Shown: positions 17,001 through 25,589, counted from the first letter of the stretch. The stretch is 64,000 bases of DNA from Formosa sp030427735 (GCF_051200825.1 NZ_CP195158.1:930001-994000); one strand, 5' to 3'. Numbers and translations are program-made. The notes: generated by a model not told the origin, from the letters alone.

Positions 17001-18041
17001 TAAAGCCGAGTTGGTAGATCGTAAACGGTCGTTACTTCCGCCAGTCCATGATAAATCGCCAGCCGTAAAGGTTGAAGGTAAAACAGGTCCAACACTACCA
17101 GCTTCTATACTACTGTCGTACCAGCTATTAATAATAGCAACTGATAATTGGTTGTTATAAAGCGTTTCATCTAATTGTTCTGCTCCAAAATCCCAAACAT
17201 CGGTTTTGGTAAGTGTAACATCGTGAGGTTGCACTTCTAGAGCAGGTAGGTAAACATCGGTTCCTGGTTCTACTGCAACAAATTTTAATGTTGTTGGGCC
17301 ACCAAGATAGGTGAATTCAAAAGTATCGGCTAAATCATTAGTTACTTTGGTGTTAATAGTGCCTAAATCACCTTGACTTACTGCAGTCCCTTCTAAGCTA
17401 AGCGACGAGTGGGCAGAGCCTATAAAACGTACTATACTGCTACCGTCTACAGCAATGCTAATGGTTCCTCCTGCTTTTAAATTTAAACCATATTTTTCGC
17501 TGTGGTTTTTATAGGTGCCACTTAAAGTTAGTTTGCCATCGTTACTTTGGCCAGCGGTAATAATAGTGCCGTCTGTAAAATCGTAAATAGAAGTTGTAGG
17601 GATAACTTCTAGCGATGGTAAATACAAATCGGTGCCGTCTCCGACTAAGGTGAAAATTAATGTGGTGGCTACTCCTTTGTAGTTGAAGTCGAAAGTATCT
17701 ACCAAATCATTTTCAACTTTTGTAGATTGCGTTCCTAAATCTACACCAGTTTCAGATACACCGTGCATATCTAAAGAAGAATGTTTAGAGCCTAAAAAGC
17801 TTATGGTTGTGGTGCCGTTAACTTTAATTTTTATAACACCATCTTTTTTCATATTTAAACCATAATTCGAGTTATGGTCGGAATAATTACCTTCTAGGGT
17901 AATAACTTGGTCTGGGCTTTGTCCTGCAGGGATAATAATACCATCTGTAAAATCGTATGCAGTTGGTGTAGAGAGTTGTCCGAACATTAGTGCAGAGCAC
18001 AACGATAGGAACAATCCTAAAAGTAGTTTGTTTTTACGCAT
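14091..18041 (-). CDS. Large secreted pectinesterase (CE8) with duplicated N-terminal modules and T9SS sorting domain
   Basis: The 1316-residue protein starts with a signal peptide (ends MFGQ). Residues about 27-147 and 150-272 are two copies of one module (YDFTDG.I..AGQS...GLN...DLGT). A third DVWDFG module is at about 275-450, followed by repeats around 450-740. The CE8 pectin methylesterase domain begins near 830 (TVGTDKDYQTINEALEAI), with GRQDTFFGG near 1040, DYIFGG near 1065 and FGRPWRP near 1135, so the catalytic Asp and Arg motifs are intact. The last 75 residues form a type IX secretion sorting domain. It removes methyl esters from pectin outside the cell and lies downstream of the pectate lyase gene. 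Confidence 0.93.
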   Translation of the reverse strand: MRKNKLLLGLFLSLCSALMFGQLSTPTAYDFTDGIIIPAGQSPDQVITLEGNYSDHNSNYGLNMKKDGVIKIKVNGTTTISFLGSKHSSLDMHGVSETGVDLGTQSTKVENDLVDTFDFNYKGVATTLIFTLVGDGTDLYLPSLEVIPTTSIYDFTDGTIITAGQSNDGKLTLSGTYKNHSEKYGLNLKAGGTISIAVDGSSIVRFIGSAHSSLSLEGTAVSQGDLGTINTKVTNDLADTFEFTYLGGPTTLKFVAVEPGTDVYLPALEVQPHDVTLTKTDVWDFGAEQLDETLYNNQLSVAIINSWYDSSIEAGSVGPVLPSTFTAGDLSWTGGSNDRLRSTNSALTRYDDNISDSNGHTGRIYVNSSGATGRYLELQLNADDMVTVAAKTDSGGLITFENMDENVHQKDEVEMTKDFAELKFVAQQAGSYKIYDSSGKPSYYRIYREAAEYITLSGTVDVSQAENIPNDYSIIFTNQAGKTWSATVNDGMYSIELPKDSTYGISLANANGYVITNGDSITVNSDNTTHNITIIQVDLYELTGALIGINDYIDALGLTFTPDPEANKIYTPMVSINTEAKTYSVKLEASVQYTITAEGVNDFDIENNTVTMAAQNSTQDLTFVAKPVYMVAILAPELNTEQLDKLALTFTNTNEENAVYTFNNISDITLRDGTYSITYSGLDEYPLELALTSNLTIDGQDATKELSFVPVTNWTFDDKVIANGYEFYKGLQFSGSVANEIGKGHLNISEGGTIKIPVNPSTKVIVSYYYEANFTIENGDPVITNSGSTSTVETTEYIYTGNDDGTVTITAAGKSYITNIEVQPFVDFATEITVGTDKDYQTINEALEAISRMVRPNNERVTVLIDPGNYEEMLVINTPNITFKNASSSPSIAVSNKGVDIDANAVRITSYYGHGYSYYSMGNDQKWHADVLKTNKENGSLSYNNAGAGTTNGSFWNATVVISAHGFEANDIIFENSFNQYISKKESEDILVLIPSENKGVRPTTVGNTDVQDRSYVERAAAIAVTNNTDKVLLVNCKVIGRQDTFFGGSNTRVVAYKGEILGAVDYIFGGMTAVFYQTDLVMNTSDVSSDAAYITAAQQDGGRGYLMYGCTVTSTDPGTETASTYRAKPGYFGRPWRPTTSEVVFYNTTIETSNYPGSEDLSLIVPDGWRDSLGGQSEFMYEYGSTENSGVDNSGNRVSWSTVLTEPILKDGTEITTFNFTKGNDNWDPIKDLNEALSITDISESSNEVHIAAYNGKLHISNISSATDIQIYNTLGQLSQQLKVNKDLNFNIAQGIWFIKVKDAKGSKTIKLVAH

Positions 18042-18065
18042 TGGTTAGTGTTTTTGTTAGTTAAA

Positions 18066-18094
18066 GCCTAAGCCGTATAGTGTACAGCTTAGGC
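18066..18094 (-). promoter_or_regulatory. Intercistronic hairpin between the pectate lyase and pectinesterase genes
   Basis: A perfect eight-base stem (gcctaagc / gcttaggc) with a 13-base loop lies 25 bases before the pectinesterase start. It has only three T after it on the - strand, so it is more likely a processing or stabilising element than a full terminator. Confidence 0.45.
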
Positions 18095-18189
18095 AGAATG
18101 TGTTAGTTTGGTTTTTAGTTTGTTAGAGTGTGTAAAATTTTAAAGGTTAATAATTAAGTGAGATTGTGTTTGTATAAGGTAAGTGTGTG

Positions 18190-19506
18190 TTAGTTTTTTA
18201 TAACCTTGTAAACTTTAGATTGGTTACCATGAGTAACTTTACAGAAATACATGCCAGAATTAACATGACTTAAAGCTAAGGTTTTGGTATTGCTATATTC
18301 TTTTTGGAATGTTTTTGTGAAAACACGCTTGCCGGTTACCGAAAAGATGGAAACAGTAAGTGGTTCGTTAACCGATTGTGGTAATTCCATGAATAAGGTT
18401 TCGTTAAATACCGTTGGATAAAATTTAACGCTAAATAAATCTTGTTCCGCAATACTTAATTTATCGCAAGACGAAGTAACAACTCCAGAATCATCAATCA
18501 TCAAATTAGCGCCAGCCCCACAACTTTCGTTTGTAACAGCATCTTTAACCTCTTCGGCAGGGTAGGTTGTATATTCGTAACTTGGTTTGTTAACTGTACC
18601 TATATTGTTAGTAGGATTGATACAATTTTCGAACTGAATAAGAGTAACTCCGCCATCGCTAGCATAGCTTTTAAATACCGAGCTAATCTTGTCGAAATTT
18701 GTATTCTCTACATAACAGGTGGTGTTGTTAGGCCCTCCGCCTAAACCAATGGCTGTAGAATTATCTACCGAAGTGTTGTAGTAACAATTTAAAATATGTA
18801 ATTCGGCATTTCTAGCTCTAGGCATACGCTCTTTACAGCCGTCTGCCCAATAGCAATTTTGAAAAGTAACACTAAAATGCCCATCGGCAGGCGCATTGCT
18901 TTTACTAGAGCCAATTAAATTTGTGTATCTGTGATCGTCAGATCCGCCAGAACCTCCCGCTTTGGCAGGTAGTAAATAAGTAAATTTACACCAAGAAACA
19001 GTAACATTGTCTGTAGTATTTTTAATATCGAAATTACCGTCCTGTCCATCTTGAAACTCGCAATGGTCTACCCAAAGGTTATTGCAGCCTTCAACGGTTA
19101 GTAAATCCCGTCCATCTATATCGTAGGCTCCTGGACCTTTAAAGGTAATGTTTCTAATAATTACGTTACTAGAACCACTAGAAAGCGTGAGAATTCCAGA
19201 CCCTGAACTTTGCGATAAATTTTCTAATGTTGCTCCTGGTAAACCTAGAATAGTTTTATTAACAACTCGTTTGCTAATGGCTTGATATTCTGGAATGGTT
19301 ATCGTGCCGTTTATTAAAATGACTTTAGATTCGTTTAAACTTAGTGCATCTTTAAACTCTTGATAGGTACTTACCGTTATAGATGATGCATCTCCACCAC
19401 CTGTAGTTGCTGCTCCAAAACCTTCAGGTTTGTCCATGTTATAGGTTTGGGCAAAAAGGCAAAAGTGAAATAAAAGTAAAGTATTAAAAAGTAAAGTTTT
19501 CTTCAT
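18190..19506 (-). CDS. Secreted pectate lyase, polysaccharide lyase family 1, with T9SS sorting domain
   Basis: The 438-residue protein has a signal peptide (ends LFAQ) and a parallel beta-helix PL1 domain. NLWVDHCEFQDG (near residue 142) is the calcium-binding strand and CKERMPRARN (near 228) holds the catalytic arginine. It should cleave polygalacturonate by beta-elimination outside the cell. From about residue 355 there is a type IX sorting domain ending SKVYKVIKN. It is the first gene of a two-gene pectin unit with the pectinesterase 148 bases downstream. A LacI-like palindrome lies about 90 bases before the start. Confidence 0.93.
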   Translation of the reverse strand: MKKTLLFNTLLLFHFCLFAQTYNMDKPEGFGAATTGGGDASSITVSTYQEFKDALSLNESKVILINGTITIPEYQAISKRVVNKTILGLPGATLENLSQSSGSGILTLSSGSSNVIIRNITFKGPGAYDIDGRDLLTVEGCNNLWVDHCEFQDGQDGNFDIKNTTDNVTVSWCKFTYLLPAKAGGSGGSDDHRYTNLIGSSKSNAPADGHFSVTFQNCYWADGCKERMPRARNAELHILNCYYNTSVDNSTAIGLGGGPNNTTCYVENTNFDKISSVFKSYASDGGVTLIQFENCINPTNNIGTVNKPSYEYTTYPAEEVKDAVTNESCGAGANLMIDDSGVVTSSCDKLSIAEQDLFSVKFYPTVFNETLFMELPQSVNEPLTVSIFSVTGKRVFTKTFQKEYSNTKTLALSHVNSGMYFCKVTHGNQSKVYKVIKN

Positions 19507-19594
19507 TTGTAATTAGTAAATTGTTAGTTTGCTATTTGTTTTGTTGTGAGATTGTTTGTTGTTGTGTTAAAAAATTTCGGTTAAATTATATAAA

Positions 19595-19608
19595 TGTAAT
19601 CGATTACA
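19595..19608. promoter_or_regulatory. Perfect 14-base palindrome, candidate LacI-family operator
   Basis: TGTAATCGATTACA is fully self-complementary with a central CG, the usual form of LacI-family operators. It is 88 bases upstream of the pectate lyase start, just before an AT-rich region that could hold that gene's promoter. No LacI gene is in the window. Confidence 0.55.
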
Positions 19609-19956
19609 CAAGTGTTTTTGAAAATTTTGATGTTAAATTTTATGGATTTCATTATTATCCCTTATCAAAACTGAAAACTTCGTGTGTTTTTAACACTTAA
19701 TTGCGGATTCAATAATTTTTGAAGTTATCATGAGCGCGGTTAATGAAGGTGTTAAAGCGGTTGAGAAAAGAGCAATCCACGCATAATTTTTGTTTACGTT
19801 AATTAAAACGCTACAATTTTTTATGTTGTGTATATTACAATTTACAATGCAAACGATTTTAAAGAGCTGCGAATTTTACTGCAATACATTAAAGACTCAT
19901 CATTTTAATGTTAAAAAAATGGCTTTTTCCTTTAAGTTCAATTTATATAATTATCG

Positions 19957-19989
19957 TTGGTTAAATCTCGATTGTTCTTCGTAAATTTG
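19957..19989 (+). promoter_or_regulatory. pyrG promoter
   Basis: TAAATTTG at 19982-19989 matches the -7 consensus. A TTG lies at 19957-19959 with 22-base spacing, slightly long. The start codon is 20 bases after the element. Confidence 0.6.
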
Positions 19990-20009
19990 CCTGCGTTTAA
20001 AAGCGCATC

Positions 20010-21623
20010 ATGACAACGACAACAAAGTACATTTTCGTAACCGGCGGGGTTACATCTTCATTAGGAAAAGGAATTATTGCCGCTTCTTTGGCAAAATTAT
20101 TACAAGCACAAGGATACAGAACAACTATTCAAAAATTAGATCCATATATTAATGTAGATCCAGGAACGTTAAATCCTTACGAGCATGGCGAATGTTATGT
20201 GACAGAAGATGGAGCAGAAACCGATTTAGATCTTGGGCATTACGAGCGTTTTTTAAACACACCTACTAGCCAGGCTAATAACGTAACTACTGGTCGTATT
20301 TACCAAAGCGTTATCGAGAAGGAACGTCGTGGCGAGTTTTTAGGAAAAACCGTGCAGGTAATTCCGCATATTACAGACGAAATTAAAGAGCGTATACAAA
20401 TTTTAGGGAAGTCTGGAGATTACGATATCGTGATTACCGAAATTGGTGGAACTGTTGGTGATATCGAGTCTTTACCTTATGTAGAGGCGGTAAGACAGTT
20501 ACGTTGGGATTTAGGAGATAATAATGGTATTGTTATCCACTTAACTTTAGTGCCATTTTTATCGGCTGCAGGCGAGTTAAAAACAAAACCAACACAGCAT
20601 AGTGTAAAAACCTTAATGGAAAGCGGTATTCAAGCCGATATTTTGGTGTGTAGAACAGAACACGATTTACCTAAAGACTTAAGAAAAAAGTTAGCTTTAT
20701 TCTGCAACGTTCGCGAAGAAGCTGTAATACAGTCTATAGATGCTTCAACCATTTACGATGTGCCAAACTTAATGCTACAGCAAGGTTTAGATAAAGTAGT
20801 ACTTAAGAAATTAGCTTTAAACGATAGCACGCCAGATTTAACACGTTGGAACGAATTTTTAAAGCGTCATAAAAATCCAAAATGCGAAATTACCATAGGT
20901 TTAATTGGTAAATACGTAGAGCTTCAAGATTCTTATAAATCAATATTAGAAGCTTTTATTCATGCAGGAGCAGAAAATGAAGTTAAAGTAAATGTAGAAC
21001 CTATACATTCCGAATATATTAACGAAGACAATGTTAAGTTAAAACTTGGTCACTTACAGGGAGTACTTGTTGCCCCAGGATTTGGTGAGCGCGGTATAGA
21101 AGGTAAAATTGATGCTGTGCGTTTTGTAAGAGAAAACAAAATCCCGTTTTTAGGTATTTGTTTAGGAATGCAAATGGCAGTTATAGAATATTCTAGAAAT
21201 GTAGTTGGTTTAAAAGAAGCTAATTCTACAGAAATGGATCCTGAGTCTAAATACCCTGTAATTAGCATTATGGAAGACCAAAAGTCGATTACAGATATGG
21301 GCGGAACCATGCGTTTAGGTGCTTGGGAGTGTAACTTAAAGCCAGATAGTATTGCTAGTAAAGTGTATGGTTCTGAAGTTATTTCTGAACGCCACAGACA
21401 CCGTTACGAGTTTAACAGCGACTTTAAAGATCAAATCGAAAACGCAGGAATGTTAGCTACAGGGGTAAACCCAGAAACCAATCTGGTTGAAATTGTAGAG
21501 GTAAAAGACCACCCTTGGTTTGTTGGTGTACAGTACCACCCAGAATACAAAAGTACAGTAGCAAATCCACACCCATTATTTGTCGCTTTTGTAAAAGCAG
21601 CCCTAAAAAATAAGAAAAAATAA
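20010..21623 (+). CDS. pyrG: CTP synthase
   Basis: The 537-residue protein has normal length. The synthase domain begins FVTGGVTSSLGKGIIAASLAKLLQ (P-loop), with GTVGDIES and CRTEHDLP-type segments. The class I glutaminase domain has GICLGMQ with the nucleophilic Cys and a late HPEYKS. It converts UTP to CTP with glutamine nitrogen. It is followed by yidC after about 100 bases. Confidence 0.97.
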   Translation: MTTTTKYIFVTGGVTSSLGKGIIAASLAKLLQAQGYRTTIQKLDPYINVDPGTLNPYEHGECYVTEDGAETDLDLGHYERFLNTPTSQANNVTTGRIYQSVIEKERRGEFLGKTVQVIPHITDEIKERIQILGKSGDYDIVITEIGGTVGDIESLPYVEAVRQLRWDLGDNNGIVIHLTLVPFLSAAGELKTKPTQHSVKTLMESGIQADILVCRTEHDLPKDLRKKLALFCNVREEAVIQSIDASTIYDVPNLMLQQGLDKVVLKKLALNDSTPDLTRWNEFLKRHKNPKCEITIGLIGKYVELQDSYKSILEAFIHAGAENEVKVNVEPIHSEYINEDNVKLKLGHLQGVLVAPGFGERGIEGKIDAVRFVRENKIPFLGICLGMQMAVIEYSRNVVGLKEANSTEMDPESKYPVISIMEDQKSITDMGGTMRLGAWECNLKPDSIASKVYGSEVISERHRHRYEFNSDFKDQIENAGMLATGVNPETNLVEIVEVKDHPWFVGVQYHPEYKSTVANPHPLFVAFVKAALKNKKK

Positions 21624-21680
21624 TGCCAGTTTGTCAAAAATACAAAAATGGCTGTTTTTTTGAGTAGTTCATTCTCAATA

Positions 21681-21703
21681 AGAAACATATAAAAAATGTT
21701 TCT
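21681..21703 (+). terminator. Hairpin between pyrG and yidC
   Basis: agaaacat / atgtttct forms an eight-base stem with a seven-base loop followed only by gttta. It is a weak terminator or a leader structure of yidC. Confidence 0.4.
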
Positions 21704-21725
21704 GTTTATATCTTAATATAACTCA

Positions 21726-23627
21726 ATGGAAGAAAAGAAATTAGACCTGAATTCGGTAATAGGATTTATCCTAATCTTTGGAATTTTAATGTTTATGCTT
21801 TGGCAAAACAAGCCAACAGAAGAAGAGTTGAAAGCTCAAGAAGAAGCTAAACAAGAACAAATAGCAGCCGAGAAAAAAGCGCAAGAAGACAAAGGCACAC
21901 TTGTAACTTCTACAGAAGATTTTTCGGCTAATGGAGTAACAGATTCGTTACAGTTAGTAAATTTAAAAAACAGATTAGGAGCTTTTGCTTACGCAGCAAC
22001 TTTGCCATCGGCAATAGTGTCGCATACTTCGGTAGAGACAGATTTATTCGATTTAAAGTTTAGCAATAAAGGTGGTTTCTTGTCGGAAATTCGTTTAAAA
22101 AAGTTCGATGATTATAAAGAGCAACCCGTATATCTTATAAAAGATAACAACTCCGCTTTTAATATTAATTTTGGAACGACCGATAACAGAATCTTAAACA
22201 CACAAGATTTATTTTTTCAGCCTACGGTTTCTAAAAATGGCGATAATACAGTCGTTTCTATGAAATTAAAAGTTTCTGAAAATCAGTTTTTAGAGTACCG
22301 TTACGAGTTAAAACCTAATGAGTATATGATGGATTTTACCATTCGCTCTCAAGGCTTAGGTCAGGTTTTTAACAGTTCGCAAGCCGTTAATCTAGATTGG
22401 AAATTAAAAACGTACAGAGGCGATAAAAGTGCAGATTACGAAAATCGTTATACGCGTTTAACCTATCAGCACGACGGTGGTAAAATTAGTAAATTAAGTC
22501 CAACAGGTAGCGACGATGATTTGGAAGAAGACGTTACTTGGCTATCGTACAGACAACATTTCTTTAGTTCTATTTTGGTTACAGATACACCGTTTAAGCA
22601 AGTAGATATGACTTCGGAAACCTTGTTCGATTCTGATGAAGACGATGTACTATTTACAAAATTATACACCACTAAAATTCCTTTAGAATTACAAGGCGGA
22701 GAGTTAAACGCGCCGTTAAAGTTTTATTTTGGCCCAACAGATAATAAAGTGCTTAACCAATACGGTTACGATTTAGACGATAGTATTCCGTTTGGATGGG
22801 GTATTTTTGGGTGGATTAACCGTTATGTTTTTGTGCCTTTATTTGCATTTTTAAGCGGACTTTTACCATACGGGGTTGCCATTATAGTAATGACAATTTT
22901 GGTAAGAATAGTAATGTCTCCGGTAACTTACAAATCGTACGTGTCTCAGGCAAAAATGAAAATTCTTAAGCCAGAGATAAACGAAATAAACGAGAAGTAT
23001 AAAGATAATGCCATGAAAAAGCAACAAGCTACAATGGCATTGTATAGTAAGGCAGGTGCAAGCCCGATGGCTGGATGTTTGCCAGGTTTATTACAATTAC
23101 CAGTGTTTTATGCGTTATTTCAGTTCTTCCCGTCGGCATTCGATTTAAGACATAAAAGTTTCCTTTGGGCAGACGATTTATCATCTTACGATACCATAGC
23201 AGAATTACCATTTAAAATTCCATTTTATGGCGATCATGTTAGTTTGTTTCCAATTTTAGCATCTGTAGCAATCTTCTTTTATATGAAGATGACAACTGGG
23301 CAGCAAGTGGCTTCGCAACCTACCCAAGAAGGGATGCCAGATATGGGTAAAATGATGAAGTATATGATTTATTTCTCGCCAATAATGATGTTAGTTTTCT
23401 TTAATAACTATGCTTCAGGTTTAAGTTTATATTACTTTATATCTAACTTAATTACTATTGGTATTATGTTAGTTATTAAGAATTTTATTATCGATGAAGA
23501 TAAAATTCATGCCAAAATACAAGAGAATAAAAAGAAGCCTAAGAAGGAGAATCGTTTTCAGAGGAAAATGAAAGAAATGATGGAACAGGCAGAGCAACAA
23601 CAACGTGCTCAAAACCGTAAAAAATAA
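21726..23627 (+). CDS. yidC: Membrane protein insertase YidC
   Basis: The 633-residue protein has an N-terminal membrane anchor (VIGFILIFGILMFMLW), a large periplasmic beta domain to about residue 350, and the five-helix insertase core. The core includes YKSYVSQAKMKILKPEINEI and MAGCLPGLLQLPVFYALFQ. A basic tail (KKPKKENRFQRKMKEMM) suits ribosome contact. It inserts and folds membrane proteins alone or with SecYEG. A strong terminator follows. Confidence 0.97.
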   Translation: MEEKKLDLNSVIGFILIFGILMFMLWQNKPTEEELKAQEEAKQEQIAAEKKAQEDKGTLVTSTEDFSANGVTDSLQLVNLKNRLGAFAYAATLPSAIVSHTSVETDLFDLKFSNKGGFLSEIRLKKFDDYKEQPVYLIKDNNSAFNINFGTTDNRILNTQDLFFQPTVSKNGDNTVVSMKLKVSENQFLEYRYELKPNEYMMDFTIRSQGLGQVFNSSQAVNLDWKLKTYRGDKSADYENRYTRLTYQHDGGKISKLSPTGSDDDLEEDVTWLSYRQHFFSSILVTDTPFKQVDMTSETLFDSDEDDVLFTKLYTTKIPLELQGGELNAPLKFYFGPTDNKVLNQYGYDLDDSIPFGWGIFGWINRYVFVPLFAFLSGLLPYGVAIIVMTILVRIVMSPVTYKSYVSQAKMKILKPEINEINEKYKDNAMKKQQATMALYSKAGASPMAGCLPGLLQLPVFYALFQFFPSAFDLRHKSFLWADDLSSYDTIAELPFKIPFYGDHVSLFPILASVAIFFYMKMTTGQQVASQPTQEGMPDMGKMMKYMIYFSPIMMLVFFNNYASGLSLYYFISNLITIGIMLVIKNFIIDEDKIHAKIQENKKKPKKENRFQRKMKEMMEQAEQQQRAQNRKK

Positions 23628-23632
23628 AAACG

Positions 23633-23659
23633 AAGCTGCCTTTTTTGGCAGCTTTTTTG
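23633..23659 (+). terminator. Terminator after yidC
   Basis: aagctgcc / ggcagctt stem with a T6 loop, followed by tttttg. Confidence 0.85.
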
Positions 23660-23685
23660 TTACTTGCACTGTATAAATATATTAG
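23657..23685 (+). promoter_or_regulatory. Candidate promoter of the MORN-like gene
   Basis: TTG at 23657-23659 and TATATTAG at 23678-23685 are 18 bases apart. The downstream string matches that before the exonuclease gene at 248-260. Confidence 0.45.
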
Positions 23686-23696
23686 CATCCTTAAAT

Positions 23697-24395
23697 ATGA
23701 AATCTATAATTGTTGTTATTCTACTAGTTTTTACTAATGCCATATTTGCACAAAAAATCAATCAGTTAGATACTAACGGCAAACGCGATGGCGTTTGGAG
23801 GAAAAATTTTGATGGCACTAAGGTGTTGCGTTACGAAGGGCAATTTGCGCATGGTAAAGAAGTAGGTACATTTAAGTTTTATAAAAACATAAAAAATAAA
23901 CCAGTTTTAACGGCTGTTAAAGAATTTCAGGATAATACCACCGTAGCAGATGTAACATTTTTGGCTTCTAATGGTAAAACCATTAGTAAAGGGCAAATGG
24001 ATGGTAAAAAGTATATTGGAGATTGGGTGTATTACCACAATAATTCCGATAAGGTAATGACTACCGAGCATTATAATACTAATGGGAAATTGGATGGCGA
24101 AAGATTGGTGTATTATGAAAACGGACAATTAGCAGAACGTGCATTTTATAAAAACGGACTTCTGGAAGGCAAGTCCACTTGGGTGTCCGAAAACGGTGTT
24201 GTACTAAAAGAGTTTCAGTACAAAAACGATGTCCTGCAAGGAATGTCTAAATACTACGACCAAGAAGGGAATTTAATAGCAGAAGGGGCTTATAAAAATG
24301 GTAGAAAAGATGGTATTTGGAAATATTATAAAGATGGTAAAGTCGATGAAGAAAAAGATTTTACCAAATATAGTAGTAACCCTTATCAGAAATAA
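23697..24395 (+). CDS. Secreted MORN/YwqK-like repeat protein
   Basis: The start is taken at ATG 23697, which gives a clean signal peptide (MKSIIVVILLVFTNAIFAQ); an upstream in-frame TTG would add 11 residues before it. The mature part of about 210 residues has repeats of the YwqK/MORN type, such as DGVWRKNFDG, LDGERLVYYENGQL and KDGIWKYYKDGKV, spaced about 20-25 residues. Such repeats are very common in Flavobacteriia. The antitoxin label found in databases rests on weak ground, and a surface or periplasmic structural role is equally possible. It ends 6 bases before mnmA. Confidence 0.8.
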   Translation: MKSIIVVILLVFTNAIFAQKINQLDTNGKRDGVWRKNFDGTKVLRYEGQFAHGKEVGTFKFYKNIKNKPVLTAVKEFQDNTTVADVTFLASNGKTISKGQMDGKKYIGDWVYYHNNSDKVMTTEHYNTNGKLDGERLVYYENGQLAERAFYKNGLLEGKSTWVSENGVVLKEFQYKNDVLQGMSKYYDQEGNLIAEGAYKNGRKDGIWKYYKDGKVDEEKDFTKYSSNPYQK

Positions 24396-24401
24396 AGAAA
24401 A

Positions 24402-25589
24402 ATGAAACGTGTAATAGTTGGACTTTCGGGGGGAGTAGATTCTAGTGTTGCGGCGTATTTACTGCAACAACAAGGCTACGAGGTTATTGGTTTGTTTATG
24501 AAGAATTGGCACGACGATTCGGTTACGATTTCAGACGAATGTCCGTGGTTAGACGATAGTAACGATGCCATGCTAGTAGCCGAAAAATTGGGAATTCCAT
24601 TCCAAACGGTCGATTTAAGCGAACAATACAAAGAGCGTATTGTAAACTATATGTTTAACGAATACGAGCAAGGCCGTACACCAAATCCAGACGTGCTTTG
24701 TAATCGCGAAATTAAATTTGATGTGTTCTTAAAAATTGCACTCGATTTAGGTGCCGATTACGTAGCAACGGGGCATTATTGCCGTAAAGGAACGCTAGAA
24801 AAAGATGGTAAAGAGGTATATCAGTTATTGGCTGGTGTAGATGGCAATAAAGATCAATCGTATTTTTTATGTCAACTGTCGCAAGAACAATTATCTAAAG
24901 CCTTGTTCCCTATAGGCGAGTTAACCAAACCAGAAGTTAGAGACATTGCTAAAGAATTGGATTTGGTTACTGCCGAGAAAAAAGACTCACAAGGGCTCTG
25001 TTTTATAGGGAAAGTGAGATTGCCAGAGTTTCTTCAACAGCAATTAAAGCCTAAAGCAGGCGTGATTGTAGAAGTTGAAAAACAAAGTGAATTATATCAT
25101 GAAACCCAACCCGAATTCTCTTCAAAATTAGAAGAACTTCAGCATTTAGCTAGTAAAACCAAATATGCAATCACCGACGGGAAAATCGTAGGCAAACATC
25201 AAGGCGCTCATTATTTTACTAAAGGGCAGCGCAAAGGCTTGGCTGTTGGCGGAACTGTAGAACCATTATTTGTTATAGATACCGATGTTGCCGAAAATGT
25301 GATTTATACAGGGCAGGGGCACGATCATCCGGGGTTGTTAAAATCGGTGCTTTTTGTTAAAGATGCCGAAGTGCACTGGATTCGTGAAGATTTAATTCTA
25401 AGGGAAGACGATACGATGGAAGTCATGGCGCGTATTCGTTACAGACAACCGTTACAGAAAGCTACTTTGCACAAGGTGTCGGGTGGTTTGTATGTAGAAT
25501 TTAAAAATCCGCAATCGGCCATTACAGAAGGGCAATTTGTGGCTTGGTACAGCGATGATGAATTGTTGGGGTCTGGTGTGATTTCGTAA
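24402..25589 (+). CDS. mnmA: tRNA 2-thiouridine(34) synthase MnmA
   Basis: The 395-residue protein starts MKRVIVGLSGGVDSSVAAYLL (PP-loop). NPDVLCNREIKF carries the first catalytic Cys and GLCFIG the second. It thiolates U34 in Lys, Glu and Gln tRNAs. An extra stretch near residues 215-255, before YAITDGKIVGKHQGAHYFTKGQRKG, makes it longer than the E. coli enzyme; this insertion is usual in Bacteroidetes. It follows the MORN gene by 6 bases. Confidence 0.96.
   Translation: MKRVIVGLSGGVDSSVAAYLLQQQGYEVIGLFMKNWHDDSVTISDECPWLDDSNDAMLVAEKLGIPFQTVDLSEQYKERIVNYMFNEYEQGRTPNPDVLCNREIKFDVFLKIALDLGADYVATGHYCRKGTLEKDGKEVYQLLAGVDGNKDQSYFLCQLSQEQLSKALFPIGELTKPEVRDIAKELDLVTAEKKDSQGLCFIGKVRLPEFLQQQLKPKAGVIVEVEKQSELYHETQPEFSSKLEELQHLASKTKYAITDGKIVGKHQGAHYFTKGQRKGLAVGGTVEPLFVIDTDVAENVIYTGQGHDHPGLLKSVLFVKDAEVHWIREDLILREDDTMEVMARIRYRQPLQKATLHKVSGGLYVEFKNPQSAITEGQFVAWYSDDELLGSGVIS

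Larger units (their letters stand above)
19507..20009. other. Intergenic region between the divergent pectate lyase and pyrG genes
   Basis: The left half holds the pectate lyase leader and the palindrome. The right end holds the pyrG promoter. Between them is AT-rich sequence with no convincing gene. A tiny 18-codon frame at 19730-19786 is slightly GC-richer than its surroundings but has no recognisable relative. Confidence 0.6.

Noticed and set aside
19790..19984. 64-codon frame before pyrG
   Set aside because: The composition follows the AT-rich spacer, it has no recognisable motif, and its end overlaps the pyrG promoter element.
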